From Candidatus Mailhella merdavium (lineage in GTDB: Bacteria > Desulfobacterota > Desulfovibrionia > Desulfovibrionales > Desulfovibrionaceae): a stretch of 64,000 bases of DNA. The translations under genes were made by a program, and so were the position numbers. This document shows, piece by piece, positions 18,977 to 28,285 of the stretch. The notes beneath the pieces are model-generated. The model did no database searches. It saw only the letters and a program-made list of their open reading frames with translations, and was not told the origin of the DNA. Within the stretch, counting starts at the first letter, position 1; each line of letters starts with the position of its first letter. The stretch spans positions 1-64,000 of the forward strand of contig DWXS01000084.1 of assembly GCA_019119045.1 (NCBI GenBank), given 5' to 3'.

Positions 18977-19062
18977 AGCGTTTTCATCCCGACCCATGCG
19001 CGGCGGCGTTTTACGCGAAGGCTCAGTCGCCTGTTGACCCGCAGTTTCCAACGGAGGCTTCC

Positions 19063-20607
19063 ATGGAACCCTATTATGCCGGATGGCTTTCCATCCTTCC
19101 CCCGGTTATCGCCATTACTCTGGCGCTTGTCAGTAAGGAAGTGTTTTCTTCCCTGCTCATCGGTATTCTTTCCGGCACGGTGATTTATACCGTGGGAACG
19201 GGAAGCGGCTCCCTGATTGTCGGGCCGGTGGAAGTCATGTTCAGCACCATGCTGAACAAAATAGACTTCGCCATCATTATTTTCTGTTCCCTGCTCGGCG
19301 CGCTGGTGTATGTCATTTCCCTGGCCGGAGGTTCCGTGGCCTACGGCAAATGGGCCGCCACCAAGATCAGAAGCCGCAGATCCTCTCTGCTTTCCACGGC
19401 CGGTCTGGGCGTGTTCATTTTCATCGACGACTATTTCAACTGCCTCACCGTAGGTACGGTGATGAAACCCATTACCGACACCTATAAGGTTTCCAGAGCC
19501 AAGCTGGCGTATCTCATTGACTCCACAGCCGCTCCCATATGTATCATCGCCCCCATTTCCAGCTGGGCTGCGGCCGTCGGCAGTAATCTGCGCGCGACGG
19601 GAGCTTTCGACAGCGACTTTGCCGCCTTTGTTTCCACCATTCCGTACAACTTTTATGCCCTGCTCTCCATCGTCATGGTACTTCTGATCTGCATTACGGG
19701 GTATGACTTCGGCGCCATGCGCAAATCGGAAGAGGAAGCGGAAAAGGGAAATCTCGGGATTGCCAACGACAATTCCGCAACGGTGAAATTCTCGCCCCGT
19801 GGCCGTCTTATCGATATGCTGTTGCCCATCGGGGCTCTGATTGTCTTTGCCGTCCTCGGCCTGCTGTACACCGGCGGGTATTTCGGGGACGATCCTCAGT
19901 ACCATACGCTGGGAGCAGCCTTCGGCAACTGTTCCGCCGCCACGGGGCTGATGTATGCTTCGTTCGCCGCGCTCATCGTGGCCTTTGTCCTGTTCGTTCC
20001 GCGCGGCCTCATAAGCTACAGAGGCTTCATGGAAGGCTGTGTTGAAGGTATCAAGACCATGATGCCCGCAAACATTATTCTGGTTCTGGCCTGGACGATC
20101 AGCGGGGTGTGCCGGGATCTTCTCCAGACTCCGCAGTTCGTGGAAACCGTGGTGACCGGAGGAAGCCTGACTGCCGCCCTTCTGCCCGCCGTTGTCTTTG
20201 CCATTGCGGCCTTTCTGAGCTTCTCCACCGGGACGGCCTGGGGCACCTTCGGCATACTGATCCCCATTGTGGTGCCCGTCGCTCAGGCTCTTGAGCCTGA
20301 ACTGCTTGTCGTATCCCTTTCCGCCACGCTGGCGGGCAGCGTATTCGGCGATCACTGTTCTCCCATTTCCGATACGACCATTCTGTCCAGTGCCGGTTCC
20401 GGCTGCAATCATGTGGAACATGTTTCCACACAGCTCGGCTATGCCCTTCTTGTGGCGAGCTGCTGTCTGATCGGGTATCTTGTTGCGGGCTTCTCGCACG
20501 GCAACCTGCCGCTCAGTCTGGGGACTTCTCTGGTACTGCTGCTCGGTATTGTGATTGGTCTGCATGTGCGCAATCAGAAGCGTGAGGCTTCCGCGATCAG
20601 ACCCTGA
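19063..20607 (+). CDS. NhaC-family Na+/H+ antiporter
   Basis: 514-residue inner-membrane protein with about 11-12 membrane segments. IDDYFNCLTVG (about 127-137) and the later DHCSPISDTTILSSAG (about 431-446) are signature regions of the NhaC/IT-superfamily antiporters. The start has GGAGG seven bases upstream. Family members exchange Na+ with H+, malate-lactate or arginine-type ligands, so the ions cannot be fixed from sequence. A hairpin with TTTT follows the stop. Confidence 0.88.
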   Translation: MEPYYAGWLSILPPVIAITLALVSKEVFSSLLIGILSGTVIYTVGTGSGSLIVGPVEVMFSTMLNKIDFAIIIFCSLLGALVYVISLAGGSVAYGKWAATKIRSRRSSLLSTAGLGVFIFIDDYFNCLTVGTVMKPITDTYKVSRAKLAYLIDSTAAPICIIAPISSWAAAVGSNLRATGAFDSDFAAFVSTIPYNFYALLSIVMVLLICITGYDFGAMRKSEEEAEKGNLGIANDNSATVKFSPRGRLIDMLLPIGALIVFAVLGLLYTGGYFGDDPQYHTLGAAFGNCSAATGLMYASFAALIVAFVLFVPRGLISYRGFMEGCVEGIKTMMPANIILVLAWTISGVCRDLLQTPQFVETVVTGGSLTAALLPAVVFAIAAFLSFSTGTAWGTFGILIPIVVPVAQALEPELLVVSLSATLAGSVFGDHCSPISDTTILSSAGSGCNHVEHVSTQLGYALLVASCCLIGYLVAGFSHGNLPLSLGTSLVLLLGIVIGLHVRNQKREASAIRP

Positions 20608-20652
20608 CGTGCGCGGCGCAGCTATTCCGCCTTACGGCAGAAGGTAATGATG

Positions 20653-20678
20653 TCCTCCCCGGCAGGAGGAGCTTTTCC
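20653..20678 (+). terminator. Weak terminator candidate after the NhaC gene
   Basis: TCCTCC / GGAGGA stem with a six-base loop, then GCTTTTCC. Short stem and short T run. Confidence 0.45.
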
Positions 20679-20705
20679 TCATAATGTCGGAGAAGGCATG
20701 GTTTC

Positions 20706-20729
20706 GGGGCAGGATTGAAATCCTGCCCC
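20706..20729. other. Hairpin in the leader of the molybdopterin operon
   Basis: A perfect GGGGCAGGA / TCCTGCCCC inverted repeat with a six-base loop, 55 bases before the ATG of the oxidoreductase gene. No T run follows on either strand, so it is more likely an operator or RNA leader structure than a terminator. Confidence 0.5.
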
Positions 20730-20784
20730 ATTATCACGATAAAATTTTCAAAACACGCTGTCCCGGAACAGCTAGGAGAATATC

Positions 20785-22887
20785 ATGAATACGGACGGCT
20801 CATCTGATCAAGCATTTCCTTCGGGGGAATGCGGCGTCGGCTACAGCATGTGCGACAACTGCAATCATGTGCCCATGTGCGGGCTGCGCTATACCTGGCG
20901 GAATGATGACATTCATAATCTTGAGGGGCTGGACTCCACCCCCTGCGCCAAAGCCTACGGTCTGATCCAGCAACGCACCCACCCCGGAAGACTGCTGCGA
21001 CCGCTCCTGCGCCGGGGAGAAAAGGGAGGGCAGCCCCGTTTTGTGCCTGTTTCCTGGGACGATGCCTACGATTTCATAGCGGAGAAACTGCTTTCCGTTC
21101 GGAGCAGATACGGGGCGGACGCGGTGTTCTTTTTCTGCGGCGTGACCAAGGAGCCTCGTCCTGTGGTGCAGCGTCTCTGCGCCCTGTTCGGTTCGGCAAA
21201 CTATGGTACGGAGTGTTCGACCGCCTGTATGCGGGCGGCGTCCTTTGCCAGTCATCTGACGTTCGGCTGGGGAGCGTTGCAGCAATATCCCGATGAGCAT
21301 ACCCGGCTGGCCGTGTTGTGGGGCGTCAATCCCGCAGTGGCGCACCATTATGCCATGCCTGCACTGTTTGCCGCGCGGGATCGGGGCTGTCGCTTTCTTA
21401 TTGTCGATCCTGTCAGAACGACGAGTGTCGAGCTGCTGGGCGGCCTTCATCTGCGCCCGCGCCTCGGTACTGCGGCCGCGCTGGCCGGAGGGCTGGCCCG
21501 GGTCATACTGCATGAAGGTCTGTACGACGAGGCTTTCTGCCGGGAATGGATCCACGGTTTTGACGAGTGGCGCGCATATGTGGACGGTTTCACTCCGGCG
21601 CGCACGGAAGAACTTACGGGCGTACCCGCTGAAGATGTGATTCGCGCCGGAAAACTGCTGGGTGAGTCCGGCGTGCCTTCTTTCATGCTTTCGTCGCAGA
21701 GTACGACGCACGACCGCAACGGCATCAACAATCATCGGGCGATCTGTCTGCTGGGAGCCTTGTGCGGCGCAGTGCCTCCGCAGCGTCCCGCCCCCGCGCT
21801 GGAAAATTTCGATATCTGGGGGAACGGGGGACCCGCTGATTTCAGTATGCGGGATGTTCTGCTTTCCTGCAGCAAACGGCGCATCGACGCGGAAACTGTT
21901 CCGGCATGGGCAAACTGGGCCTGGAAAGTCAACACCAGCTATCTGCCCGAACGCATTGAAGAGGGCAGAATACGCGCGCTGGTGTCCTTCGGCATGAATG
22001 TAGGCATATGGCCTTCCCCAAAATGCTATGCGAACAGTTTTGCAAAGCTGGATCTGGGCGTGGCGGTGGATTATTTTTATCGTCCTGCCTCGCATGCCAA
22101 TATGGACGTGCTTCTGCCGGCTGCCGTCAACTTTGAACGGAGCGTGCCCTTTGGCTGTTACGGATCGGTCTTGCGCGGACGCACGGCTCTGCCTCCGCGA
22201 GGGGAGGCCCGGGAGGACTGGCGCATTGCCCTGGAACTGGGTTGCCGTCTCGGCTATGAGGAAGAGTGTTTCCACGGTGATCCCGAGGCTGCCTGCAATG
22301 CCATTCTTGCCCGCTGGGGGCTGAGTATGGCGGATCTGCGGGCGGCCCTGCCTTCGGGCATAGACGTGGGCGGACGGAAGCGCGGGACGGAGTCCCGCCC
22401 GGGGTATGCCACCCCCAGCGGAAAAATCGAGGCATGGTCGGACTATCTGGCGGGGTTCGGTCTGCCTGCCCTGCCCGAATATAAGGAACCCTATGCCGTC
22501 AGTCCGGAATTCCCCTTTCAGCTTATTGCGGGAATGCGCAGGCCTCTGCTCACTCACAGCAGAACGCGCGGCGACTGCCCCTGGCTGCAGGAGCTGGAGC
22601 CTGTGCCCTGCGTGGAAATTCATCCGGACGATGCGAAGGCCTGCGGCGTCCATGACGGCGAACGGGTGCGCCTGCGCTCCGCATGGGGCTGCATCACCCT
22701 CCATGTCCGACTGAACCCGGCGTTGAAACAGGGTATTGTGGGGGTTATGCACGGTTGGCCCGAAGCAAACGTGAACGATCTGATCCCGCGGGAATTTGAT
22801 CCGGCCAGCGCGTTTCCTCCTTTCAAGGAAGTGCCCGTGCGGCTGGAACGGATTGACGCCGCAGACGACGGGGAGGCTGTGTCATGA
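20785..22887 (+). CDS. Molybdopterin-dependent oxidoreductase, catalytic subunit (DMSO reductase superfamily)
   Basis: 700 residues, a Mo/W-bis-pterin enzyme. An N-terminal 4Fe-4S motif has Cys23, Cys26, Cys32 and Cys54 (spacing 2, 5 and 21, wider than the usual CxxCxxxC). GTECSTACMRA (about 150) is the region that normally carries the Mo-ligating Cys/Ser. A C-terminal molydopterin-dinucleotide-binding domain begins near 565. There is no Tat signal, so it should be cytoplasmic. The start follows TAGGAG. It overlaps the ferredoxin subunit by 4 bp, with no NrfD/DmsC membrane subunit behind. Substrate unknown; polysulfide/thiosulfate reductase-type naming would be a guess. Confidence 0.85.
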   Translation: MNTDGSSDQAFPSGECGVGYSMCDNCNHVPMCGLRYTWRNDDIHNLEGLDSTPCAKAYGLIQQRTHPGRLLRPLLRRGEKGGQPRFVPVSWDDAYDFIAEKLLSVRSRYGADAVFFFCGVTKEPRPVVQRLCALFGSANYGTECSTACMRAASFASHLTFGWGALQQYPDEHTRLAVLWGVNPAVAHHYAMPALFAARDRGCRFLIVDPVRTTSVELLGGLHLRPRLGTAAALAGGLARVILHEGLYDEAFCREWIHGFDEWRAYVDGFTPARTEELTGVPAEDVIRAGKLLGESGVPSFMLSSQSTTHDRNGINNHRAICLLGALCGAVPPQRPAPALENFDIWGNGGPADFSMRDVLLSCSKRRIDAETVPAWANWAWKVNTSYLPERIEEGRIRALVSFGMNVGIWPSPKCYANSFAKLDLGVAVDYFYRPASHANMDVLLPAAVNFERSVPFGCYGSVLRGRTALPPRGEAREDWRIALELGCRLGYEEECFHGDPEAACNAILARWGLSMADLRAALPSGIDVGGRKRGTESRPGYATPSGKIEAWSDYLAGFGLPALPEYKEPYAVSPEFPFQLIAGMRRPLLTHSRTRGDCPWLQELEPVPCVEIHPDDAKACGVHDGERVRLRSAWGCITLHVRLNPALKQGIVGVMHGWPEANVNDLIPREFDPASAFPPFKEVPVRLERIDAADDGEAVS

Positions 22888-23561
22888 CAGGCAGATGTAT
22901 GATTGTGGATATCAGCCGCTGTGTCGGCTGTCAGACCTGTGTTGTGTCCTGCAAGGCCGCGGCGGGTACGGGTCCCGGATTATTCCGCTGCGTGATGCGA
23001 ACTCTGTCCGAAGTTTCTGAAGCTGAGGAAAAAGCTGAAGAACGTCGCTTTTGGGAGCCTTTGCCTCTGCGGCTCTCCTGTCTTCAATGCGATCCTGCGC
23101 CCTGTATGGAGCAGTGCCCTGCCGGGGCCTTGCGCCGCATGGACGGTCTGATTGTTCTGGACAGGGAGATATGCCGCGGCTGCGGAAAATGTGTGGCGGC
23201 CTGCCCCTGGAAGCTGATCAGTCTGGGACGGCGCGATGGCGCGTATGACTTTCCCCGGCCGGACAGAGGCGTCATTGAGGGAGAAGATGTCCGGGAAGAA
23301 GCGCAGGGCGTCTGTTCTTCCGGGATAAAAAAGGGATATGTGGCGGACAAGTGTTCTTTCTGCATATCTCCGGCAGATACGCGGCAGACGCCCGTCTGTG
23401 TGCGAAACTGTCCCGAGGGTGCGATTCTGTTTGGAGATCCGGGCGATCCCGGTTTTGCCGAACTTTGGAATCGGGCTCGTTGTCTGCCGGGCAGCGAAGA
23501 ATTGAACCCGCGACTGCGGTTCCTGCGGAGCTTCCCCGTTTCGGCATATTCCCCTGCCTGA
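22884..23561 (+). CDS. Four-cluster ferredoxin-type electron transfer subunit (DmsB/PsrB type)
   Basis: 225-residue protein with four cysteine groups, CVGCQTCVVSC (13-23), CLQCDPAPCMEQC, CRGCGKCVAAC and CSFC...CVRNC, enough for four 4Fe-4S clusters, as in DmsB/PhsB/PsrB. It passes electrons to or from the molybdopterin subunit it overlaps (ATGA). GGGGAGG precedes the start. The usual membrane quinol-oxidising subunit is missing, so a soluble donor, or a subunit encoded elsewhere, is expected. Confidence 0.9.
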   Translation: MTGRCMIVDISRCVGCQTCVVSCKAAAGTGPGLFRCVMRTLSEVSEAEEKAEERRFWEPLPLRLSCLQCDPAPCMEQCPAGALRRMDGLIVLDREICRGCGKCVAACPWKLISLGRRDGAYDFPRPDRGVIEGEDVREEAQGVCSSGIKKGYVADKCSFCISPADTRQTPVCVRNCPEGAILFGDPGDPGFAELWNRARCLPGSEELNPRLRFLRSFPVSAYSPA

Positions 23562-24274
23562 AAACCGCCTGCATACGGAAGGGCTGTTTGACCTCTGCCA
23601 GTTGTTGCCGTGATAAAGACAGAGAGCGTGCTTTACGGAAAGGGGAGCTGCATGTGATGCTTCCGTTTCCAGCATATCCCTGCGCCGGGGCCTGATTCCT
23701 CTCCTCTTGCGGCGGCGAGCTGTGCTGCTTCAGTCGTATGTTGCGAGCCGTCAGGCGTGCGCCGTTTCCCTTCCGGGAACAGGGGAAGCAGTTTTCCGGC
23801 GCAACGATGTGCAGGTATGGGCAGGTCATGCTCCTCGTCGGGGGGATCGACGCGGACAAGAACGCCTGTTTGCGCCGCCTGTACAGAAGCGTATGCCGTT
23901 ATCCCCCCTATGATATCGGCGAACAGACATGGTGATTGCAGGACGTTCCCGGTATCCCGATCTTGCGTTATCGCCGGAATTGTACGTTGCGGGGGCAGAG
24001 TCCGAAACTGTCAACGCTGTGATGTTTGCGGGCCTTCTTTTCTTCAGTCTTCAGAAGAGCGGGAGCAGTTGCCTTGAGAGACGGCTTGTCTCCGTACTGT
24101 GGGCGGAACCTGTACCTGCATTTTTCCGCTTTATGTGGGATGAGGAGGAACACGGAGACAGGTTTCCCGACCGGTATGACGGCGCGTCGAACCTTCTTCC
24201 GGATATGGAGCTTTCTCCTGTGAGCTTGCGGGGATAGTGCGTGGAGGATATAAGATTCGGGCAAGGAGGGGGCC
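23562..24274. other. Long intergenic stretch, no gene seen
   Basis: Over 700 bases where a membrane subunit would be expected. Open frames on either strand are short, lack ribosome binding sites and have no membrane character. A phrase GTGCAGGTATGGGC near 23810 resembles part of repeat copy B but nothing else aligns. Confidence 0.55.
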
Positions 24275-25150
24275 ATGTTGCGAAAAAAGGATCTTAAGGC
24301 ATTGTGGCGCATCGAACGCCGCACGCTGTTCAGCGTAACGATCGGAACGTTGCTTGCCTGTTTTTCCGTGGTGGCGCTGACCATGCCCTACCGATTTGCA
24401 GGAGGCGGCATCATCGGTATCGCCCTGATCGCCGAATATGCGTGGGGCATTTCTCCTGCCTGGGTGGTGGGGATCGGCAATGCGCTGCTGCTGGTCTGGG
24501 GCTGGAAGGCTCTTTCCCCGCGTTTTGCCATGTGGACCATATACGTCACGGTTCTCAGCTCCGTGTCCATTCCCCTCATGGAAATGTTTGAGTACCCGCT
24601 TCTGGAAAATACCATTCTTGCGGCGGTACTGGCGGGGATGGTTGCCGGTCTGGGCTTCGGTATGCTGTTCCGCGCGGATGCTTCCAGCGGCGGCATGGAT
24701 ATTATTGCCATGGTTCTCCGCAAACGCCGGGGCGTGGATATCGGGGCGGCTTCCTTTTACCTCAATGCCGCCGTACTCACGCTTTCCATTGTAGTGGTGG
24801 ATGTGGAAAGCATTCTCATGGGCGCGCTGCTGCTTTACGTGGAATCGCTGATGGTTGACAGGGTTGTAAGATCCTTTAATCGCCGCACTCAGGTGACGGT
24901 GATCAGCGACAAGCCTCATGAAATCGCACAATTCATCGTGAACGAGCTGGACAGAACCGCAACGGTTCTGCCTGCCGTGGGAGCTTACTCCGGCAAGGAA
25001 GGCAAGATGCTGGTGGTGGTTCTGACGCGACGGCAGAGCGTCTCCCTGAAGGCCTTTGTCCATCAGGTGGACCCCGGAGCTTTCCTCATTTTCGCGGACG
25101 TGGCGGAAGTGGTGGGGAAAGGCTTCAAGGGTTGGGATAAGACGGCGTGA
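24275..25150 (+). CDS. YitT-family membrane protein (DUF161-DUF2179)
   Basis: 291 residues. Residues about 15-190 form five to six membrane segments of the YitT membrane domain, with the typical FAGGGIIGIALI (about 47-58) and SSGGMDIIAM segments; a cytoplasmic DUF2179 domain (about 205-285, QVTVISDKPHEIA...GAYSGKEGK...VVLTRRQ) follows. The family's role is not established. AAGGAGG stands before the ATG. The YfcE-like gene begins 33 bp after the stop. Confidence 0.88.
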   Translation: MLRKKDLKALWRIERRTLFSVTIGTLLACFSVVALTMPYRFAGGGIIGIALIAEYAWGISPAWVVGIGNALLLVWGWKALSPRFAMWTIYVTVLSSVSIPLMEMFEYPLLENTILAAVLAGMVAGLGFGMLFRADASSGGMDIIAMVLRKRRGVDIGAASFYLNAAVLTLSIVVVDVESILMGALLLYVESLMVDRVVRSFNRRTQVTVISDKPHEIAQFIVNELDRTATVLPAVGAYSGKEGKMLVVVLTRRQSVSLKAFVHQVDPGAFLIFADVAEVVGKGFKGWDKTA

Positions 25151-25182
25151 TTCCCGGAGTCGGGAAAGAAAACGGAGCCTTT

Positions 25183-25743
25183 ATGCACATACTCGTTGCG
25201 TCGGACATACATGGTTCTCAGGCTGCAGTAAAACGTCTGCGCGCTGTGGCGGAACGCAGGAATCCCGATTTAATCGTTCTTCTGGGGGATATTCTCTATC
25301 ACGGGCCGCGGAATCCGCTTCCGGAGGAATACAACCCTGCAGAGGTGGCCCGGCTGTTCAGGGAATGGCTGGCAGAGACGTCTCTGCCCTTCATGTGCGT
25401 CCGGGGCAACTGCGACGCAGAGGTCGACGCCATGCTCCTGCCCTTTCCCCTGGCGGAGAGCGCGTGGATTTTCCCAGACGGCGCGCATGTGCTGGCGTTG
25501 CATGGGCATACGCTGCCTTCAGACGGTCTGCTTCCCGGACTGCCTCCCGCTTTTGTCCAGCTTTCCGGACATACGCATATTCCCGTGGCGGAAGAAAGAG
25601 CCGGCAGGCATGTATGGAATCCCGGCAGCGTCAGTCTTCCCAAGGGAGGCTTTCCGCAGAGTTATGGAATTATCGAGAAGGCTTCGTTCTCGGTCTTTCC
25701 GTTTGCGGGAGAAACTCCGTTGCTTTGCGATGTTCTGCCCTGA
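25183..25743 (+). CDS. YfcE/MJ0936-type metallophosphoesterase
   Basis: 186 residues from the ATG at 25183; an earlier GTG gives a longer frame but overlaps the yitT-like stop and lacks a ribosome site. Metal-binding motifs of calcineurin-like phosphoesterases are all present: ASDIHGS (about 5-11), GDILYHGPRNP, RGNCD, LHGHT and SGHTHIP. The NPGS segment (WNPGSVSLPKGG) is typical of the YfcE group, Mn-dependent phosphodiesterases. Physiological substrate unknown. Confidence 0.9.
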   Translation: MHILVASDIHGSQAAVKRLRAVAERRNPDLIVLLGDILYHGPRNPLPEEYNPAEVARLFREWLAETSLPFMCVRGNCDAEVDAMLLPFPLAESAWIFPDGAHVLALHGHTLPSDGLLPGLPPAFVQLSGHTHIPVAEERAGRHVWNPGSVSLPKGGFPQSYGIIEKASFSVFPFAGETPLLCDVLP

Positions 25744-26585
25744 AGATCGGACGGGTATCCGCCCTTTCCGTCAGAAAGGAATGCCGCCCGGGCTTGACAT
25801 GATTCCATGAATGAGGCTAGAAGCCGGCCATACCGCTTTTCAGCGGTCATACCTATTGAGCAGGGAGTTACGACATGTCTTCCGACAGTGCCAGTCACAG
25901 TCGCACCGTACAATATTTCGCCGTCTAGCATGTCTCCCTGTCGCTTCTTCCCGCAGGGCGGCTGTCCGTCGACGGGGAGGAGTTTTCATGATGCTCTATC
26001 CGAAAATACTTCGTTTCGAGTTGCCGTGCATCACTGCGCATGAGCTGACGTTTCAGGCGGCTTCCGGCGCAGCTCTTCGACCGGCCAGATCTTCCGTTCC
26101 CTTATAATACCCTGCCTCCGCCTGAAAATGCCGCCCGACGACGCCGTCGGACGGAAGCGTTTCCGACAGCTTTTCAGGTCTTTTCCCGCGTTTTCCTTTC
26201 CTGTTTTTTTGCATTGTTCCGTATCTACGCGCGTTTCGAGGCGCGTCATGCTCCGTTTCCCGTGACGGCATTTCGAGTTCTCTCCTTGCCCGTCTCGTGT
26301 TTCCTGCCGCATCGCGACGGATGTCGTCTGTCGCGTTGTACGGGAAATATTCCGGGATAAGGGAAACGGAATCCTGTGTTTTGAGGCAAAGGAAATTCGC
26401 CGGAAACGGCTGATGCGAGGGCGTCGGCAGCGCAGACAGAGCGGACGGTCGGGTATGACCCGGAATGCCGGGGCCGTTTATGGCCTGCGCAGTTCTCCGT
26501 TCCTCCGTCTTTGTTTCCGGAACAATTCAAAGGGAAGAGTTTAGGCAAGTTCGTTTTGAAGTTACCCAACCAGCTTCAGAAAATC
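25744..26585. other. Long intergenic stretch left of the island
   Basis: About 840 bases with no supported gene on either strand. Several short frames show no ribosome sites and no recognisable motifs. No tRNA gene is visible here, which matters because P4-type integrases often use tRNA ends. Confidence 0.55.
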
Positions 26586-26636
26586 CAAATATGTCCAGTT
26601 ATCATGTGATTTCAGTATGTTAACTGGACATATTTG
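26586..26636. repeat. Perfect 16-bp inverted repeat at the island's left end
   Basis: CAAATATGTCCAGTTA and its exact complement TAACTGGACATATTTG are separated by 19 bases. It lies outside the integrase repeats and has no T tail. Candidate protein-binding site, attachment-site structure or insertion end. Confidence 0.75.
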
Positions 26637-26679
26637 TCCTATGCTATCCACCAAAATCCCCCTGAATCCGGAAAATCCG

Positions 26680-26710
26680 TTGGTAGACATGCTGGTAGTC
26701 TTTTGGTAGA
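26680..26710 (+). repeat. Three TGGTAG direct repeats (integrase arm-site candidates)
   Basis: TGGTAG occurs at 26681, 26693 and 26704, spaced 12 and 11 bases, about one helical turn. Spaced short direct repeats beside an integrase gene are the usual look of arm-type binding sites. Confidence 0.6.
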
Positions 26711-26793
26711 TCGGGGCTGCCCATGACAGTGTTTCCCAAGGCCGGACAGTGCGACCCCCGGCCCTGGGAAACCGGGAGGGGTGGTCCCTCCCT

Positions 26794-26854
26794 CTACCAG
26801 CATATTTCCTGTAATCCATTGTGGTAAAAGTATTTTTCAGGAATATGCTGGTAG
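26794..26854. repeat. 17-18-bp inverted repeat before the integrase gene
   Basis: CTACCAGCATATTTCCTG (26794-26811) and CAGGAATATGCTGGTAG (26838-26854) are inverted copies differing by one T, 26 bases apart, and contain the TGGTAG unit of the neighbouring direct repeats. They lie 46 bases before the integrase ATG. Likely an integrase or excisionase site, possibly autoregulatory. Confidence 0.7.
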
Positions 26855-26899
26855 CAGCCAGTTCAACCGTACCAAAAACACCACTCTGGAGGTGGATGG

Positions 26900-28285
26900 A
26901 TGAAACTGACCGACACATTCATACGGCATGTCACGGCCAACGGCAAGGTACAGAAGCACTCGGACGGCGGGGGGCTGTTTCTTTACGTCACGCCCACGGG
27001 CAAAAAGTCGTGGCGACTGGCGTACCGCTTCGCTGGCAGGCAGAAGCTCATTTCCCTTGGGCCGTATCCGTCCGTGAGCCTGCGGGAGGCGCGGGAAAAA
27101 CGGGAAGACGCCAAAAAGCTACTGCGGGAGCATATTGACCCCAGCGAAGCACGGCGGCAGGCCAGAGAAGCGGCGGCGGAAGCAGCCCGCAATTCCTTTG
27201 AGGACGTGGCGCGGGAATGGTACACCAAGTATTCAGGGCAATGGATGAACGCTTACAAACAAGCGGTCATCCGCATTCTGGAGGAAAACCTCTTCCCATA
27301 TGTGGGCAAACGCCCCATCAACACCATCACGCCGAGAGAACTGTTGACCGTGCTCCGGCGGGTGGAGGAACGGGGCGCGCTGACCATTGCCCACAAGGCA
27401 CTGCGTGATACCGGGCGGATATTCCGTTATGCCGTTGTCACCGGCAGGGCGGAACACGACATTGCCGCCGATTTGCGCGGCGCTCTCGCTCCCACTGCCA
27501 ACGGCCACCATGCGGCCATTACCGAACCCGCCGCCGTGGGTGAATTATTGAGTAAAATTTACGCCTATGAGGGGAATTTTTTCATCTCCCGCGCCCTGCG
27601 CCTTGCGCCACTGGTGTTCGTCCGGGGCAACGAGCTGATCCGCGCGGAATGGGGGGAAGTCAATCTTGAGACGGCGGAATGGCGTATTCCGGCGGAACGG
27701 ATGAAGATGAGGCAAGTCCATATCGTGCCGCTCTCGCGTCAGGCTCTGACGATTTTCCATGAGCTGTACGAGAAAAGCGGAAAGGGACGCTTTGTCTTTC
27801 CGGGCAGTCGGGCGGGAAACGAGGGCCCCATGTACAGGGGCGGCCCGTTGCGCGTCCTGCGGCAAATCGGTTGCGCCACGGGCGAACATACCTTTCATGG
27901 ATTCCGGTCAATGGCGTCCACGCTCCTGAACGAGCTTGGCTATAACTCGGACTGGATCGAGCGGCAGCTTGCCCACTGTGAACGCAACGGCGTCCGCGCC
28001 GCGTACAATTATGCCGAGTATTTGCCGGAGCGGCGGCGTATGGTTCAGGACTACGCCGACTATCTTGATAACCTGCGATTGGCGTCTGACGCTGCCGGAG
28101 CGGAAAAACAAACCGGCAAGCCGGAAGACGTTTTCAGAGAAATGGACACCAGTGTCGCCATCGGAAAGATAGACGAGCACGCCCAAATCACGGAAAAGGA
28201 TACGGGCTGGAGCGAGGCATATCGGGAGAAATTACGAGCCGCCGGTTATGACGGCATGGACATTCTGCAGGCCTGGTACGGGTAG
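26900..28285 (+). CDS. int: P4-type tyrosine recombinase / integrase
   Basis: 461 residues. The N-terminal DUF4102 arm-binding domain (about 1-90: MKLTDTFIR, DGGGLFLYVTPTGKKSWR) is followed by a core-binding domain and a catalytic domain (from about 215). Visible catalytic residues are the first Arg in FVRGNELI (about 243), HGFR (HxxR) in HTFHGFRSMA, LAH, and the nucleophile Tyr in the AAYNYAEYLPERR segment. It is intact and longer than average because of a 70-residue C-terminal tail. GGAGGTGG lies just before the ATG. It sits at the left end of the accessory island and reads inwards. Confidence 0.93.
   Translation: MKLTDTFIRHVTANGKVQKHSDGGGLFLYVTPTGKKSWRLAYRFAGRQKLISLGPYPSVSLREAREKREDAKKLLREHIDPSEARRQAREAAAEAARNSFEDVAREWYTKYSGQWMNAYKQAVIRILEENLFPYVGKRPINTITPRELLTVLRRVEERGALTIAHKALRDTGRIFRYAVVTGRAEHDIAADLRGALAPTANGHHAAITEPAAVGELLSKIYAYEGNFFISRALRLAPLVFVRGNELIRAEWGEVNLETAEWRIPAERMKMRQVHIVPLSRQALTIFHELYEKSGKGRFVFPGSRAGNEGPMYRGGPLRVLRQIGCATGEHTFHGFRSMASTLLNELGYNSDWIERQLAHCERNGVRAAYNYAEYLPERRRMVQDYADYLDNLRLASDAAGAEKQTGKPEDVFREMDTSVAIGKIDEHAQITEKDTGWSEAYREKLRAAGYDGMDILQAWYG

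Noticed and set aside
18973..20565. 530-codon open frame antisense to the NhaC gene
   Set aside because: Low-complexity Gly/Arg/His-rich product, no ribosome site, exactly opposite a clear membrane protein.
20684..20788. 34-codon upstream frame whose stop overlaps the molybdoenzyme ATG
   Set aside because: The overlap is suggestive of a leader peptide, but the ribosome site is 13 bases away and the frame runs through the leader hairpin; not enough to call.
23690..23900. Possible fifth copy of the dispersed repeat
   Set aside because: Only GTGCAGGTATGGGC resembles copy B; the other blocks are missing.
25744..26899. tRNA gene as integration target of the island
   Set aside because: I looked for a T-arm and acceptor end left of the integrase and at the right end and found none.
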